The notes: generated by a model from the sequence alone, not told the origin. DNA of 62,950 nucleotides from Novosphingobium silvae (GCF_009856825.1 NZ_WVTD01000019.1:1-62950); one strand, 5' to 3'. Positions 15,277 to 23,600 are shown, numbered from the stretch's first letter. Translations and numbers: made by a program.

Positions 15277-15480
15277 TTCACGGTTGATGCAGCCGAGAAT
15301 CTAACGGGATCGAAACCGTAGCAGCGGCTTCGACCCCGTCGATTGAATGAGACCCATGCATTACCGTGGATCAACCAGAGCAACGCCTGAACGTCGACTC
15401 CGGCTCCATCCATAATAGATCGCAATGGGTCAATTTAACATGAACGAACCTGCATGGCTCGTTCCCGCGCATTTGCGCAC

Positions 15481-15508
15481 ATCACCCGAAGGACATCACC
15501 CGAAGGAC
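15481..15508 (+). repeat. Tandem 14-bp duplication carrying the ribosome site
   Basis: ATCACCCGAAGGAC occurs twice head to tail (15481-15494, 15495-15508) directly before the gene at 15515. Each copy contains a GAAGGA Shine-Dalgarno-like core, the second at working distance from the ATG. Confidence 0.8.
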
Positions 15509-15514
15509 AAACCT

Positions 15515-15709
15515 ATGACTATCTCGTCTCTCTCAGCCCGCCGCCGTCATCTCACCTCGTTCGAGAAGTGCTATGCCGTCGCCTGTCAGCTTCGCGACAC
15601 CACCGGCGCCGACCAGTTCGTCGTGCGTACCGACAACCCTTTGCAACCCTTCCGCGTCTCGCGCCATCAGCCGACCGAGCCGGAAACCATTCTTGCGCTC
15701 GTAGCCTGA
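15515..15709 (+). CDS. Small hypothetical protein
   Basis: This is a 64-residue protein starting MTISSLSARRRHLTSFEKCY and ending EPETILALVA. The ATG at 15515 follows GAAGGAC. No domain is recognised. It converges with the 154-residue gene at 15714, the two stops being four bases apart. Similar short proteins are common in plasmid accessory regions of sphingomonads, from general recollection only. Confidence 0.55.
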   Translation: MTISSLSARRRHLTSFEKCYAVACQLRDTTGADQFVVRTDNPLQPFRVSRHQPTEPETILALVA

Positions 15710-15713
15710 GCGC

Positions 15714-16178
15714 TCAATTCCAGACCTTCTGATCCGCCACCATTTCGGCGGGCGTCTTACCCGCCACCAGATTGCGCGCCGAAACATGCAGCACTTGCGC
15801 CCCCGATTCCCGAACGGCCCGAGCCATATAGGCGCGACGGTTCGCCAGGATCGCAAGCCAGCGCATATCCTTCACAGTCTCTTTCAGATCCCGCTCGCAG
15901 GTCAGATACCACAACTTCATCTGCAGCGGGTTCTTGTCCTTGAGGATCTCCTCAAAGGCCAAGTACCCCTCGCCATAGCGCACGCCCTTTCGGTCGTCGT
16001 TCCACAGGTCGAAATAGGCATCAGCCATTTCGCGGGTTGCGAAATATCCGGCATCCAGACTCTCACCCACAAGGGCTCCCGCCAGCAGCCGGCGAACAGG
16101 TCGAAGTTCGACGTCGTTCACCGCGTCCATCAGGGGCAGATCGTAATTGTACCCCTCCAGTACGTCCTTCATCTTCAT
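15714..16178 (-). CDS. Hypothetical plasmid protein
   Basis: This is a 154-residue soluble protein (MKMKDVLEGYNYDLPLMDAV, FATREMADAYFDLWNDDRKGVRYGEGYLAFEEIL, MVADQKVWN at the end). A near-perfect AAGGAGG ribosome site precedes the ATG at 16178. No domain is recognised. It is a single-gene leftward unit with its own promoter region (16179-16300). The strong ribosome site suggests it is well translated. Confidence 0.7.
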   Translation of the reverse strand: MKMKDVLEGYNYDLPLMDAVNDVELRPVRRLLAGALVGESLDAGYFATREMADAYFDLWNDDRKGVRYGEGYLAFEEILKDKNPLQMKLWYLTCERDLKETVKDMRWLAILANRRAYMARAVRESGAQVLHVSARNLVAGKTPAEMVADQKVWN

Positions 16179-16557
16179 AGGTTGTCCTCCTTCGGTGAGA
16201 CCTATGGGCAGGTTAGAACATTAAGAGAACACCCTAGTCAAGGCTCATGCGGTCATTCAAATGACCTGAGATTTCATTTTCGAGAACTTTGGTCTCTCTT
16301 GAAATTAACCGTTCGTTAGGAATTGAAACTCAAAACTCGCCCCGGTGAGCGAGAAGCAGTCTTGTTCCCTGCCGGTCTGGTAATCCCCGACACCCCCCTG
16401 TCCCATAATATTTGCCAGACCGGCAACCCGCAGCGCAAGCGGTGCGGTCCCTAACCCCATGCACCTTGAGAAAAGAGGGACGCGGAGGATATGCGAACAT
16501 CCTCATGGAAATCTGACCGATCGCTGCGCGATCGCTCCTGCGGATAGGATCACCATC
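16179..16557. promoter_or_regulatory. Promoter region with a palindromic operator candidate
   Basis: On the minus strand TTGACT and TTCTAA, 17 bp apart (about 16212-16240), could drive the 15714-16178 gene. Behind it is a palindrome, GGTCATT-CA-AATGACC (16251-16266). The rest, up to the small gene at 16558, shows nothing recognisable. Confidence 0.4.
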
Positions 16558-16758
16558 ATGGAACCACTGCGGCACCTTGATCGAGACACGCGCCGCGCGC
16601 GCCTTCTCGCCGCACGCACCCGCCCTGTCGGCGGAATCAACCGGTGCGGCATCTTCACCGGCCATTGGGACCGCGGCGACGTGGTGCGCCAGTTTCGCGG
16701 TGGTAATGGTTCGTGGCTTGGCCTTGCGACCTACGGTGCAAGAGATCCTGCTACCTGA
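16558..16758 (+). CDS. Small basic protein, uncertain
   Basis: This is a 66-residue basic frame, MEPLRHLDRDTRRARLLAAR and so on, with AGGAT a few bases before the ATG. Its end overlaps the convergent HU-like gene by 28 bp, which weakens the case. The sequence GGINRCGIFTGHWDRGDVV looks protein-like, but no family is recognised. It may be spurious. Confidence 0.35.
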   Translation: MEPLRHLDRDTRRARLLAARTRPVGGINRCGIFTGHWDRGDVVRQFRGGNGSWLGLATYGARDPAT

Positions 16759-17042
16759 TCACGTAGCCCCTGGCTCGGCCTGAACGTCACAACGCGGCGC
16801 GCGGACACCGGCACTTCCACACCAGTCTTCGGATTCCGCCCAATCCGCTCGGCCTTATCATTCAGCAGGAACGTCCCGAAATTCGTGATCTTGACGTTCT
16901 CGCCCGCGGCCAGCGCATCCGACATGCGCGCGAGGATCTGCTCCACCATGTGCAGCGCCTCATTCCGCGAAAGCCCAACCGTGCGATGCAGCGCCTCCGC
17001 AAGATCCGCGCGCGTCAACGTCGATCCATCTTCTACCGGCAT
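16731..17042 (-). CDS. HU/IHF-family DNA-binding protein
   Basis: The 103-residue protein has the IHF-alpha-like order: LTRADLAEALHRTVGLSRNEALHMVEQIL, then VKITNFGTFLL and the DNA-wrapping arm RIGRNPKTGVEVPVSARRVVTFRPSQGL. Known role: sharp bending of DNA in recombination, replication and transcription. It is a plasmid-borne paralogue, probably acting on plasmid maintenance or transfer DNA. The ribosome site before ATG 17042 is weak. Confidence 0.9.
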   Translation of the reverse strand: MPVEDGSTLTRADLAEALHRTVGLSRNEALHMVEQILARMSDALAAGENVKITNFGTFLLNDKAERIGRNPKTGVEVPVSARRVVTFRPSQGLRDQVAGSLAP

Positions 17043-17128
17043 TTACGATCTATCCCCATTCTCTGATGATCTATGGGCCCTGCGGGCCGAGTGGCGCTCT
17101 TTCGCGTGCTTAGAAAGCCTTCGCCTCC

Positions 17129-18076
17129 TTAGCCCCTGCACCGCTGCCGCAGGGGCGCGCCCTCAAGCGTCACCCTGTCGAAGCTGAAGACGTGCTCATG
17201 CGGGCTATTTCGGCACCGACCGACAATGCGCCCCGGAAACTCCACGCCACCCCGCGCCAGCATCACTGTCTCAGCATCACAAATCGGGCAATCTGTGACA
17301 TACCTCCTGATGACGATCGCCCTTCGGCCCTCTCGTCCTTGCTCGCAATCGAGAACCACACCGCCATCACTGTCCGAAACCTCGCCCATTCCAAGCAATA
17401 GAATGCGATCGGTGAACAACCGATCCCATCGGCGCGACAAGGACCAAAAAATGCCGACCGGCACGGTCAGAAGCGCCAAATACGTCATCGGCGCCACAAA
17501 CACGCCCTTTGCCGCGAAAAATAAGGCCCCTGACAACGCGGCCATGAAAACCATGAAAGTCCCACACAGTACGAGAAGCGGCGTCAGGAACAGCCACCTT
17601 CGGTAATCCTTGGCGTGCAACCCCACTCCGGGATGAGTCAAACGCCCGACCAGTGACAACCTCGGCGCATTCTCGCTGACTCGATAACGCAACACCGACC
17701 CGTCCAGCTGGAATGCAATGTCCTGCGCAGATTCTCCGATCACGCCCAAGCGATAGCGATAGGGTCTGCGATCCTGATCGCACCGCAACTCCAGCAACCC
17801 ATCCAGTCCTTCCGACAAATGGGCCCGGTGGGCATCGAACTGGCGCCGCAACTTCTTCTCGTTGGCCCACACGTTCGATGTGAAATCTGACCTCCCAGGA
17901 TCAACCACAGCGACAATCTGCGTGCGTGTGAACTCCTCGGACCCGCCCCGCGCACACAGGATCACCAAGCCTTTCAGAAAATCCTGAATGTCGCGTCCAT
18001 CGACACGACGTTCGATAGAGGTATGAATAATAGCGATTTGTTCTGGAGATAGCTTCGCTTCTTCAAAGGTCTTCAT
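17129..18076 (-). CDS. Membrane protein with a C-terminal cysteine pair, unknown
   Basis: This is a 315-residue protein. Residues about 1-150 are soluble and charged. Two transmembrane helices follow, roughly WLFLTPLLVLCGTFMVFMAA and VFVAPMTYLALLTVPVGIFW. A soluble tail has DCPICDAETVML and a later GRCRNSPHEH, a possible zinc site (CxxC, C, H). The N-terminal part (FEEAKLSPEQIAIIHTSIER, LKGLVILCARGG) might be a winged-helix-like domain. No family is recognised. AAGGAC precedes the ATG at 18076. Confidence 0.65.
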   Translation of the reverse strand: MKTFEEAKLSPEQIAIIHTSIERRVDGRDIQDFLKGLVILCARGGSEEFTRTQIVAVVDPGRSDFTSNVWANEKKLRRQFDAHRAHLSEGLDGLLELRCDQDRRPYRYRLGVIGESAQDIAFQLDGSVLRYRVSENAPRLSLVGRLTHPGVGLHAKDYRRWLFLTPLLVLCGTFMVFMAALSGALFFAAKGVFVAPMTYLALLTVPVGIFWSLSRRWDRLFTDRILLLGMGEVSDSDGGVVLDCEQGREGRRAIVIRRYVTDCPICDAETVMLARGGVEFPGRIVGRCRNSPHEHVFSFDRVTLEGAPLRQRCRG

Positions 18077-18138
18077 AGTCCTTTAGACTTCGCCCCTCGC
18101 ATGCGCCCCTTGGGCGGCTCCACCGAATGGAGCCTAAC

Positions 18139-18432
18139 ATGCGCATCGACACCCTCAAGTCCTACCGTATTCCATACCAGATCAAATGTCGTGGAATTAC
18201 AATCCAACTCGTAACAATCGGCAAGCATCTGGCTCTGCGGATCGTCAACGATCCCAAAGATGATGGCAATTTTGAAAAGCTAATCCGTGTTGACGAATGC
18301 CCGGTTCTTCAATGCGTTCATCCAGAATGCTTTCGCGCATATCGGTTGAGCAACGGGCAGTGGAGAGTCACGAGGCATCAGATCACTCGCCTCGGGTTTC
18401 ATGTCATTCATTGGATCAGGCCAAGGGATTAG
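18139..18432 (+). CDS. Hypothetical protein
   Basis: This is a 97-residue protein, MRIDTLKSYRIPYQIKCRGI and so on, ending FHVIHWIRPRD. GGAG lies six bases before ATG 18139; the in-frame ATG at 18127 overlaps that site and is less likely. It starts about 60 bp from the divergent membrane-protein gene. No domain is recognised. Codon choice is less GC-biased than in neighbours, which may indicate separate origin. Confidence 0.5.
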   Translation: MRIDTLKSYRIPYQIKCRGITIQLVTIGKHLALRIVNDPKDDGNFEKLIRVDECPVLQCVHPECFRAYRLSNGQWRVTRHQITRLGFHVIHWIRPRD

Positions 18433-19233
18433 GGGTCATCTCGCCTGCGGCGAGACCGGGCTCTAGTCGCCTGCGGCTCCCGGAGCCCCTTCGGGTCTCC
18501 GCCCTGCGGGTAACGATCCCTTGCCCGGGCGCCCTGCCCCCGCCGTCAGCGGGCCTGCAACGGGCCTCAGGGCCCTGCGCCGCGATGAGGCCCCCTACCC
18601 TCTCAGCAGCCCTCCACCGCGCTCCTGGCCACGCACAATGCCAGTAGCCTGCGGCTGTTGTCGTCCCCTTCGGGGCCGGTTCCCTTGTCTATGCTGGGGA
18701 CCGGCGAGGACGCCGATCCCCAGCACCAACCTCGCGCCAGGTCATTCACCACAAACTGCGCCACCCCCGCCAGTGTCCCGGCGTCGCACACCGGGTTGCT
18801 CAATCAAAAGCTGCCTCCAACCAAGCTGCGCTAGCCGGTCCGCGCTGGCTGGCTTTTGTCTGCTTGTCGCAGACAGCCAGCGCGGACCGGCAAGCTCCGC
18901 TAGGTCGCAGCGCGACGTCTTTTGATCGAGCGATCCCCGGCGTGCCACTTGGGACACAGGCGAAGGTGGCTCCGTGTGCGGTGAATGACAACCGACCCCT
19001 TTACGTTCTGTTGGTCAGTAATGACGGCCCTGTCGGGCCGACGTTTCTTTGTAATGTCGCTACCGCGCCAGCTATTCAGGCTCAGGTTCACCATGTACGG
19101 TAAATAGCTGTCAAGAAATCAATGCAGTTCAGTATTTAGAGTTTAGGTAGTAGAATTAGTGTGTCGGAAGGGAAGGGGAGACGCCCCGGACCAAAGACAA
19201 GGGGGCAGGCCCCGCACTATAGGAGTAATAGCT
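18433..19233. other. Structured GC-rich non-coding stretch and DUF736 leader
   Basis: About 800 bp lack a supported gene. The first part (18433-18560) is rich in short hairpins of the type CGCCTGCGGCG. A long inverted repeat lies at about 18834-18888. The last 130 bp turn AT-rich (19095-19160) and lead into the AGGAG site of the DUF736 gene, so the promoter of that gene is expected there. Frames such as 18521-18925 have no protein-like composition. Confidence 0.5.
18834..18888. repeat. 17-bp inverted repeat
   Basis: Arms carrying GGTCCGCGCTGGCTG and CAGCCAGCGCGGACC face each other across about 20 bp, within a stretch that is non-coding in all frames. A one-base uncertainty in my coordinates is possible. 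It could fold as a stable hairpin or bind a dimeric plasmid protein. Confidence 0.6.
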
Positions 19234-19683
19234 ATGAACATCGGTTCTTTCGCCCTTAAGAACGGCCAGCTCATCGGTTCGATCGCAACCCTGACTGTCG
19301 ACCTTGCCCGCCTTGGACTTCGCCCCGTCGAAAGCACGAACGAGAAGGCCCCCGCGTTCGAGATCATGGCGCTTAACGTCGCCCGCAAGTGGGTTCAGGT
19401 CGGCGCGCTTTGGGAGGCGACCAGCAATTCCACCGGCGAGGTTTTCTATCAGGGCAGCCTCGACGATCCCAGCCTGCCCGAAAAGATGGCAATCATGGTC
19501 TTTGGTGACGACGAGGACGGCTATCGCGTTGTCTGGAACCGTCCGACCCCCATGCGCCAGAACATGGACGGTACCCGCCAGACCCGCCGCCGCCAGCGTG
19601 ACGACAATTTCGGTGAAGGCAACGCAACCGAAGATGGCCGCATCGCCGCCGAGAACGAAGAGGACAACGTCCCCGCGTTCTAA
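19234..19683 (+). CDS. DUF736 family protein
   Basis: The 149-residue protein has the DUF736 core (MNIGSFALKNGQLIGSIATL, then EIMALNVARKWVQVGALWEA and GEVFYQGSLDDPSLPEKMAIMVF). An Arg-rich and acidic low-complexity tail follows (about residues 105-149). Known: the family is widespread on alphaproteobacterial conjugative plasmids and ICEs; function unknown, with proposals of single-stranded DNA or antirestriction roles unproven. AGGAG lies nine bases before the ATG. It leads a likely two-gene unit with the DUF2493 gene 74 bp downstream. Confidence 0.9.
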   Translation: MNIGSFALKNGQLIGSIATLTVDLARLGLRPVESTNEKAPAFEIMALNVARKWVQVGALWEATSNSTGEVFYQGSLDDPSLPEKMAIMVFGDDEDGYRVVWNRPTPMRQNMDGTRQTRRRQRDDNFGEGNATEDGRIAAENEEDNVPAF

Positions 19684-19757
19684 TCCCCCGACGGGAAGGG
19701 AGAGGGTTGCCCCCCTCTCCCGACCCTTTCGCTATCCCCTGCCAAGGATGAGTTATC

Positions 19758-20906
19758 ATGACCAAGGAAACGAATAACCGCAGCTATAGCAGCTTTGCCG
19801 AACTGGCCAAGGCTATCGGCACCACACCCGCCGAACTGCGCAGGCAGTACCTCGACAAGGCGATTGCCGACACTATGCGCGACGAGGACGAAGCCGGAAC
19901 CGCAGCCGCCGCCGACGAGCTGGACGAACTGGCACGACAGGCAGAGATCGCCGACATGATCGCGCAAGATGGCGTGTCCGATAGTTTCGCGCTGGCATTC
20001 GGTGACGTGAGCGCGCTTTCCATTCTCGAAATGGGAGCCGACCGGCAGGAACTGGACATGCCCGAAGCCGCCGAGGCGCAGGCAGAATGTCACGCCATCG
20101 TGAACACGATCTTTGACCTTTTCCGCGATACCCGCCTTGAACCGAGCTCGCAGGCGATTGCATGGGGCATCGTCAATTCGTTTCACTACGAAGCGGAGAA
20201 GCTGGCCCGCGAAGAGGACACGCTTTGCCGTGACCTGAAAGACCGGATCGAGCAGGACGACCGCAGCGAAATCTATGCAACCGAGATGGAAGATTTGCAG
20301 GTCCGCGCGCAAACCAAGATGGAGCAGCGCGCCGCGATCGAATGCATGCGCGACTATGCCGCCAACTGCTACCGTTCGCAGACCGGCCGCCCATGGAGCA
20401 CCGCGCGCGGATCGAGGGTTTCCAGCGCCACCACCGCAAGCCAGATCGCATCGGCCGATTTCCTCAAAGCCCGCGCCACCGCCTTGCGTGAAAAGCGCAA
20501 CCCCACCGGCCCGCTTGTCGTCTTTTCCGGCGGTCAGGAATGGCACGACTATCAGCAGCTTTACGCCCGCCTTGACCAGATCAAGGCTCGCATTCCGAGC
20601 ATGACGCTTTGCACCACCGGCCAGCGCAAGGGATGCGACGCCATCGCCGCAGCTTGGGCCGCACAAGCTGGCGTCCCGATTGTCACTTTTGCCCCCAACG
20701 CGCAGCGCTTTGGCAAGAGCGCAGGATTCAAGCGCAATGACCAGCTTGTCAGCCTCCGGCCCGTCGAAGCGATCATTTGCCAAGGCACCGGCATTCAGTC
20801 GCACTTGCTGGACGAACTGAAGGACGCAGGCGTTCCCACCCACGCCTTCCGCTACGATGCACAGGCACCCATGCCCGCCGAAGCCAAGCGGCAGCAATGG
20901 GGATGA
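19758..20906 (+). CDS. DUF2493 (SLOG-fold) plasmid protein
   Basis: This is a 382-residue protein. The C-terminal third (GPLVVFSGGQEWHDYQQLYARL, TTGQRKGCDAIAAAWA, FKRNDQLVSLRPVEAIICQG) is the DUF2493 domain, a Rossmann-like SLOG relative thought to bind nucleotides. The N-terminal 240 residues are helical and acidic, with no recognised domain. Known: such proteins accompany DUF736 on sphingomonad and rhizobial plasmids; function unknown. The ribosome site AAGGATGAG precedes the ATG. Confidence 0.85.
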   Translation: MTKETNNRSYSSFAELAKAIGTTPAELRRQYLDKAIADTMRDEDEAGTAAAADELDELARQAEIADMIAQDGVSDSFALAFGDVSALSILEMGADRQELDMPEAAEAQAECHAIVNTIFDLFRDTRLEPSSQAIAWGIVNSFHYEAEKLAREEDTLCRDLKDRIEQDDRSEIYATEMEDLQVRAQTKMEQRAAIECMRDYAANCYRSQTGRPWSTARGSRVSSATTASQIASADFLKARATALREKRNPTGPLVVFSGGQEWHDYQQLYARLDQIKARIPSMTLCTTGQRKGCDAIAAAWAAQAGVPIVTFAPNAQRFGKSAGFKRNDQLVSLRPVEAIICQGTGIQSHLLDELKDAGVPTHAFRYDAQAPMPAEAKRQQWG

Positions 20907-21437
20907 TATAACAGGGGCGGACCAGCGCCGCCCCTTCACTTTCCTTGGCAGGAGCATCGGGCCAGCATCGGGGGACTTCCCCGGCGCGGGCCCTTTGTCG
21001 TGCCCTTGTGCCAGGTGGGGGAAACCCTACGGTTCCCCCCACGCCAGGTCGCCGCGCGCGCCGCCGCCAACATCGCCCCCGTCGGGGCTCGTTGGCGACG
21101 GCGCACGCGGCGACCTTCCCCCCTCCGGTAAGGAGCTGCCGCAGGCCAGACGATCGGCCCCGCGCCGCTCGAACCAGCCACGAGAAATCGAGGGCGGGGA
21201 GCGCGCGCCGGGCCTCGAACCCGGCGCGCGCTGCTGCCGCGAACATGGACACAGAACCGCGCCGGTCTGCCAGCGCCGCGGCTCCCATTCCGGGACCATC
21301 GGGCCGCCCTGCCGTGCCCCTTCGGGTGTCATTTCGCCCTTTCACCCATTGCGCCTTTTTGCGGCCCCGATCCGTCACCGGATCGGCACTGGAGAGGAGA
21401 GGGAAAGACGAGGCGAGTTTAACGAAGGAGGTTCCCG
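20907..21437. other. GC-rich non-coding gap
   Basis: This 531-bp gap has no convincing gene; long frames on both strands are Arg/Pro/Ala-rich products of high GC. A strong hairpin lies at about 21016-21040 (GGGGGAAACC, loop CTAC, GGTTCCCCCC). The end carries the GAAGGAGG ribosome site of the next gene. Confidence 0.5.
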
Positions 21438-22019
21438 ATGAGCATCACGTTCCGCATCGAAGATGACGCCGAAACCGACAACCTGCGCCCCGTCATGATC
21501 GACGCCCTACAGATGGGCGCCCTGCGCGAAACCCTCGCCGAATACGGCGAGCGCTACGGCCTCGACCTCATCATCCACGACTACGGCTCGCTGGACGAAC
21601 ACGTCTTTGCGTGGGAGGCCCGCGCTGCCATGATGCCGATCGCCATGATCGCCCGTCACTTCACGTTCGACGTCGACGCGATCGCCCTGATCGAGACCGC
21701 TCAATTTTTTGGCCGTCGCATCCGCATTGCCCGCCGCGATGACGAACCCGACATCATGGTGTCACTCTCGACAAACCCCGACGCCGCACCCGAAATGGAG
21801 GTCTCCAACTCGAACGCCTACGCCATCCTTGCGATGCTCGGCCTCGACACGGATAGCTGCGGCACGATCAGCATCGAGCAGCTGCGCGGCAGCCTTGCCG
21901 ATCCAATCATGACACGCCGGCTCGATGTCGAGCCGGGGCTTGCGCGATACCTGCCGGCGCTCAACCAGATGGCGGCGATTACCTCGCCCAACTGCGCCCT
22001 TCGCATGGTCTGGTCATAG
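21438..22019 (+). CDS. Hypothetical protein
   Basis: This is a 193-residue acidic soluble protein (MSITFRIEDDAETDNLRPVM, LAEYGERYGLDLIIHDYGSLDE, HVFAWEARAAMMPIAMIARH). A near-perfect GAAGGAGG ribosome site lies just before the ATG. No domain is recognised. It stands alone between two GC-rich repeat-bearing gaps in the DUF736/DUF2493 accessory block. Clear coding signal, unknown role. Confidence 0.65.
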   Translation: MSITFRIEDDAETDNLRPVMIDALQMGALRETLAEYGERYGLDLIIHDYGSLDEHVFAWEARAAMMPIAMIARHFTFDVDAIALIETAQFFGRRIRIARRDDEPDIMVSLSTNPDAAPEMEVSNSNAYAILAMLGLDTDSCGTISIEQLRGSLADPIMTRRLDVEPGLARYLPALNQMAAITSPNCALRMVWS

Positions 22020-22057
22020 CGCCCGGCAAAGCCCCTCGCCTGCCCGCGCGGCCTCGC

Positions 22058-22098
22058 CTCGCTCGCCTTGGCCTGACGGCCAGGGCTACGCATCGCCG
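22058..22098 (+). repeat. 41-bp direct repeat, copy 1
   Basis: This 41-bp sequence recurs exactly at 22763-22803. It contains the hairpin-forming TGGCC-TGAC-GGCCA. Both copies lie a few tens of bases after the stop of a small gene on the plus strand, so a shared role in 3' ends or DNA binding is possible. Confidence 0.8.
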
Positions 22099-22188
22099 AC
22101 CGCGCCACGCCGATAGGTAAAACAACCACACAGTCTTCCCATTGTGACCTCCGGTGCGCGGCCGCGTCAAGGACGGCGGGGCCCCACC

Positions 22189-22249
22189 ATTTTCTTCGGT
22201 GGATCGGCATTCCCGCCCCAATCACACCGTAGCGGCCACCAAAGAAAAT
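22189..22249. repeat. Imperfect 14-bp inverted repeat
   Basis: ATTTTCTTCGGTGG (22189-22202) and CCACCAAAGAAAAT (22236-22249) pair with one mismatch across 33 bp, in the gap upstream of the gene at 22362. It may be an operator or an mRNA structure; nothing further can be said. Confidence 0.5.
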
Positions 22250-22361
22250 CGTGACCCCCACCGCCGCTTCGCGGCGCGAAAGGCTCGCCTTTCGCGTCCC
22301 TGACCCGACCGCGCCCCGAAGGTCCGACCGTAACTGTCGTTTTGACTAAGGAGTGAGCGTT

Positions 22362-22667
22362 ATGAGCACGTCAGTTACCCTCCCCGAAGACAAGATCGAG
22401 TTCATCCCCAAGTCGGATAAGGAGATCCGCATCAAGCGTCGCATCGCCTCGCTCGAAGCCGAAATGCACAGCGCCTGCCGCATCCATGACCGCCGCGACG
22501 ACTTCCTCGAAATGATCGACTGGAACGCCATGACGATCGACGATCGCGAGACGGTCCACAACCACGCAGACCGCCTCAACGACACCATGATCGAGATCGA
22601 TCACGAGATGCACATGGCATCCGAAGCACTCTATGCCGCGTATATGGAAAACCCGCTCAACTGGTGA
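22362..22667 (+). CDS. Small helical hypothetical protein
   Basis: This is a 101-residue, mostly helical, charged protein (PKSDKEIRIKRRIASLEAEM, DRETVHNHADRLNDTMIEID, LYAAYMENPLNW). AAGGAG (22348-22353) is nine bases before ATG 22362, which is preferred to the GTG at 22353 that overlaps the ribosome site. No domain is recognised. Coiled-coil character suggests oligomerisation. Confidence 0.6.
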   Translation: MSTSVTLPEDKIEFIPKSDKEIRIKRRIASLEAEMHSACRIHDRRDDFLEMIDWNAMTIDDRETVHNHADRLNDTMIEIDHEMHMASEALYAAYMENPLNW

Positions 22668-22762
22668 GCCGGAATCGCCACGCAAGGGAGGCGCAGCCCC
22701 ACAGGGCCGCGCTTCCCTTTTTTTGTCTGATGCCGTCCCGACCGCTGCGCGACCCCACCCGG

Positions 22763-22803
22763 CTCGCTCGCCTTGGCCTGACGGCCAGGGCTACGCATCG
22801 CCG
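22763..22803 (+). repeat. 41-bp direct repeat, copy 2
   Basis: Exact copy of 22058-22098 in the same orientation, 705 bp downstream, between the convergent genes at 22362 and 22887. Confidence 0.8.
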
Positions 22804-22886
22804 GGGGCCGCCTGAAAAGGAATGGCCGCCCGAATGGGCAAGCCCTTCCGTGCGGCCATCGGTCGTTTGTTCGGTGGCGAAACGGC

Positions 22887-23111
22887 TCAGGCTGAAGCCT
22901 GAAGCCGCTTCTCCACTTCATCCAAGCCCAGCGTCTTCACCGCCTTCATGATCCGCTCCAGTCGATCATGCGGGAGCTTGAAAAGCCCCGCCTTCTCGAC
23001 CGTCCCGATCGCCGCTTCCCGCACCTTCTGCTGATGCGCCTTGCGACGCTCCACCAGCTTGCGTTCCTCGGCTTCGATCGCGGCCATTTCCGCGTCCAGT
23101 GACTTCGCCAT
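22887..23111 (-). CDS. Small coiled-coil plasmid protein (TraC/DUF6437-like)
   Basis: This is a 74-residue protein, MAKSLDAEMAAIEAEERKLV and so on, with a charged helix and a C-terminal LPHDRLERIMKAVKTLGLDEVEKRL. It resembles the short TraC-like/DUF6437 proteins beside transfer genes in alphaproteobacteria, by memory only. The ATG at 23111 is chosen because the family starts there; the frame is open to 23171. It is the last gene before the transfer region. Confidence 0.55.
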   Translation of the reverse strand: MAKSLDAEMAAIEAEERKLVERRKAHQQKVREAAIGTVEKAGLFKLPHDRLERIMKAVKTLGLDEVEKRLQASA

Positions 23112-23379
23112 TACTCGTACCTTTCGGTCAGGCTGATCGGCTCTGAACCCGGCCACCATAACCGCTCTCACGCCATGCGAAAACCCGCGACGTACTCCCC
23201 TGCGACAGCCCTTCTAAATCGCCCCCTCACCCACGGAGAAAACATGCGCCATCTGGCCCATTTCACCCGCGCGAAGCGCTCTATTCCCTCCGGCGTTTCC
23301 GCCTCACGGCGGCCCGGTGCCCCCCGGAAACCGGAATCATATCCGCACCAGACGAACGATGGAACAGACCGAGGCTCCA

Positions 23380-23600
23380 ACAACGATATGTCAGCTACAG
23401 TAGCACACCCTACGCAACGTGGTTGCAGGATTATGGCGCTAAAACAATTGTTTACGGCATTACTTAATGTAGTCCCAATCACTCCCATATGTAATCTCAT
23501 TCACTCCCACCGCCATTTAACTGTTATCTCAATAACTTAGTTGGGATTACATGGGATTACATGGTCTTTTAGCGACTAAATAAACTTGCTATCCGTAGGG
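23380..23600. other. Candidate origin of transfer (oriT)
   Basis: This AT-rich block in GC-rich DNA lies directly before the relaxosome, coupling-protein and relaxase genes. It has TCACTCCCA twice (23479-23487, 23501-23509), GGGATTACAT twice in tandem (23543-23552, 23553-23562), and ATGTAATC (23489-23496), which is inverted relative to GATTACAT in the tandem copies. Direct and inverted repeats beside a ribbon-helix-helix gene are usual for MobF-type oriT. The nic site was not identified. Upstream, 23112-23380 holds no supported gene. Confidence 0.6.

Noticed and set aside
19680..20957. 425-codon minus-strand frame
   Set aside because: Antisense to the DUF2493 gene; no recognisable domain.
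21180..21240. tRNA-like TCGAACCC segment
   Set aside because: No acceptor stem, anticodon arm or D arm can be built around it.
20773..21466. Several long frames on both strands in the gap after DUF2493
   Set aside because: Arg/Pro/Ala-rich translations of GC-rich DNA, mutually overlapping, no ribosome sites; treated as non-coding.
23168..23540. Small frames on either strand within the oriT-like region
   Set aside because: No ribosome site or protein-like composition; the region is better explained as non-coding DNA with repeats.
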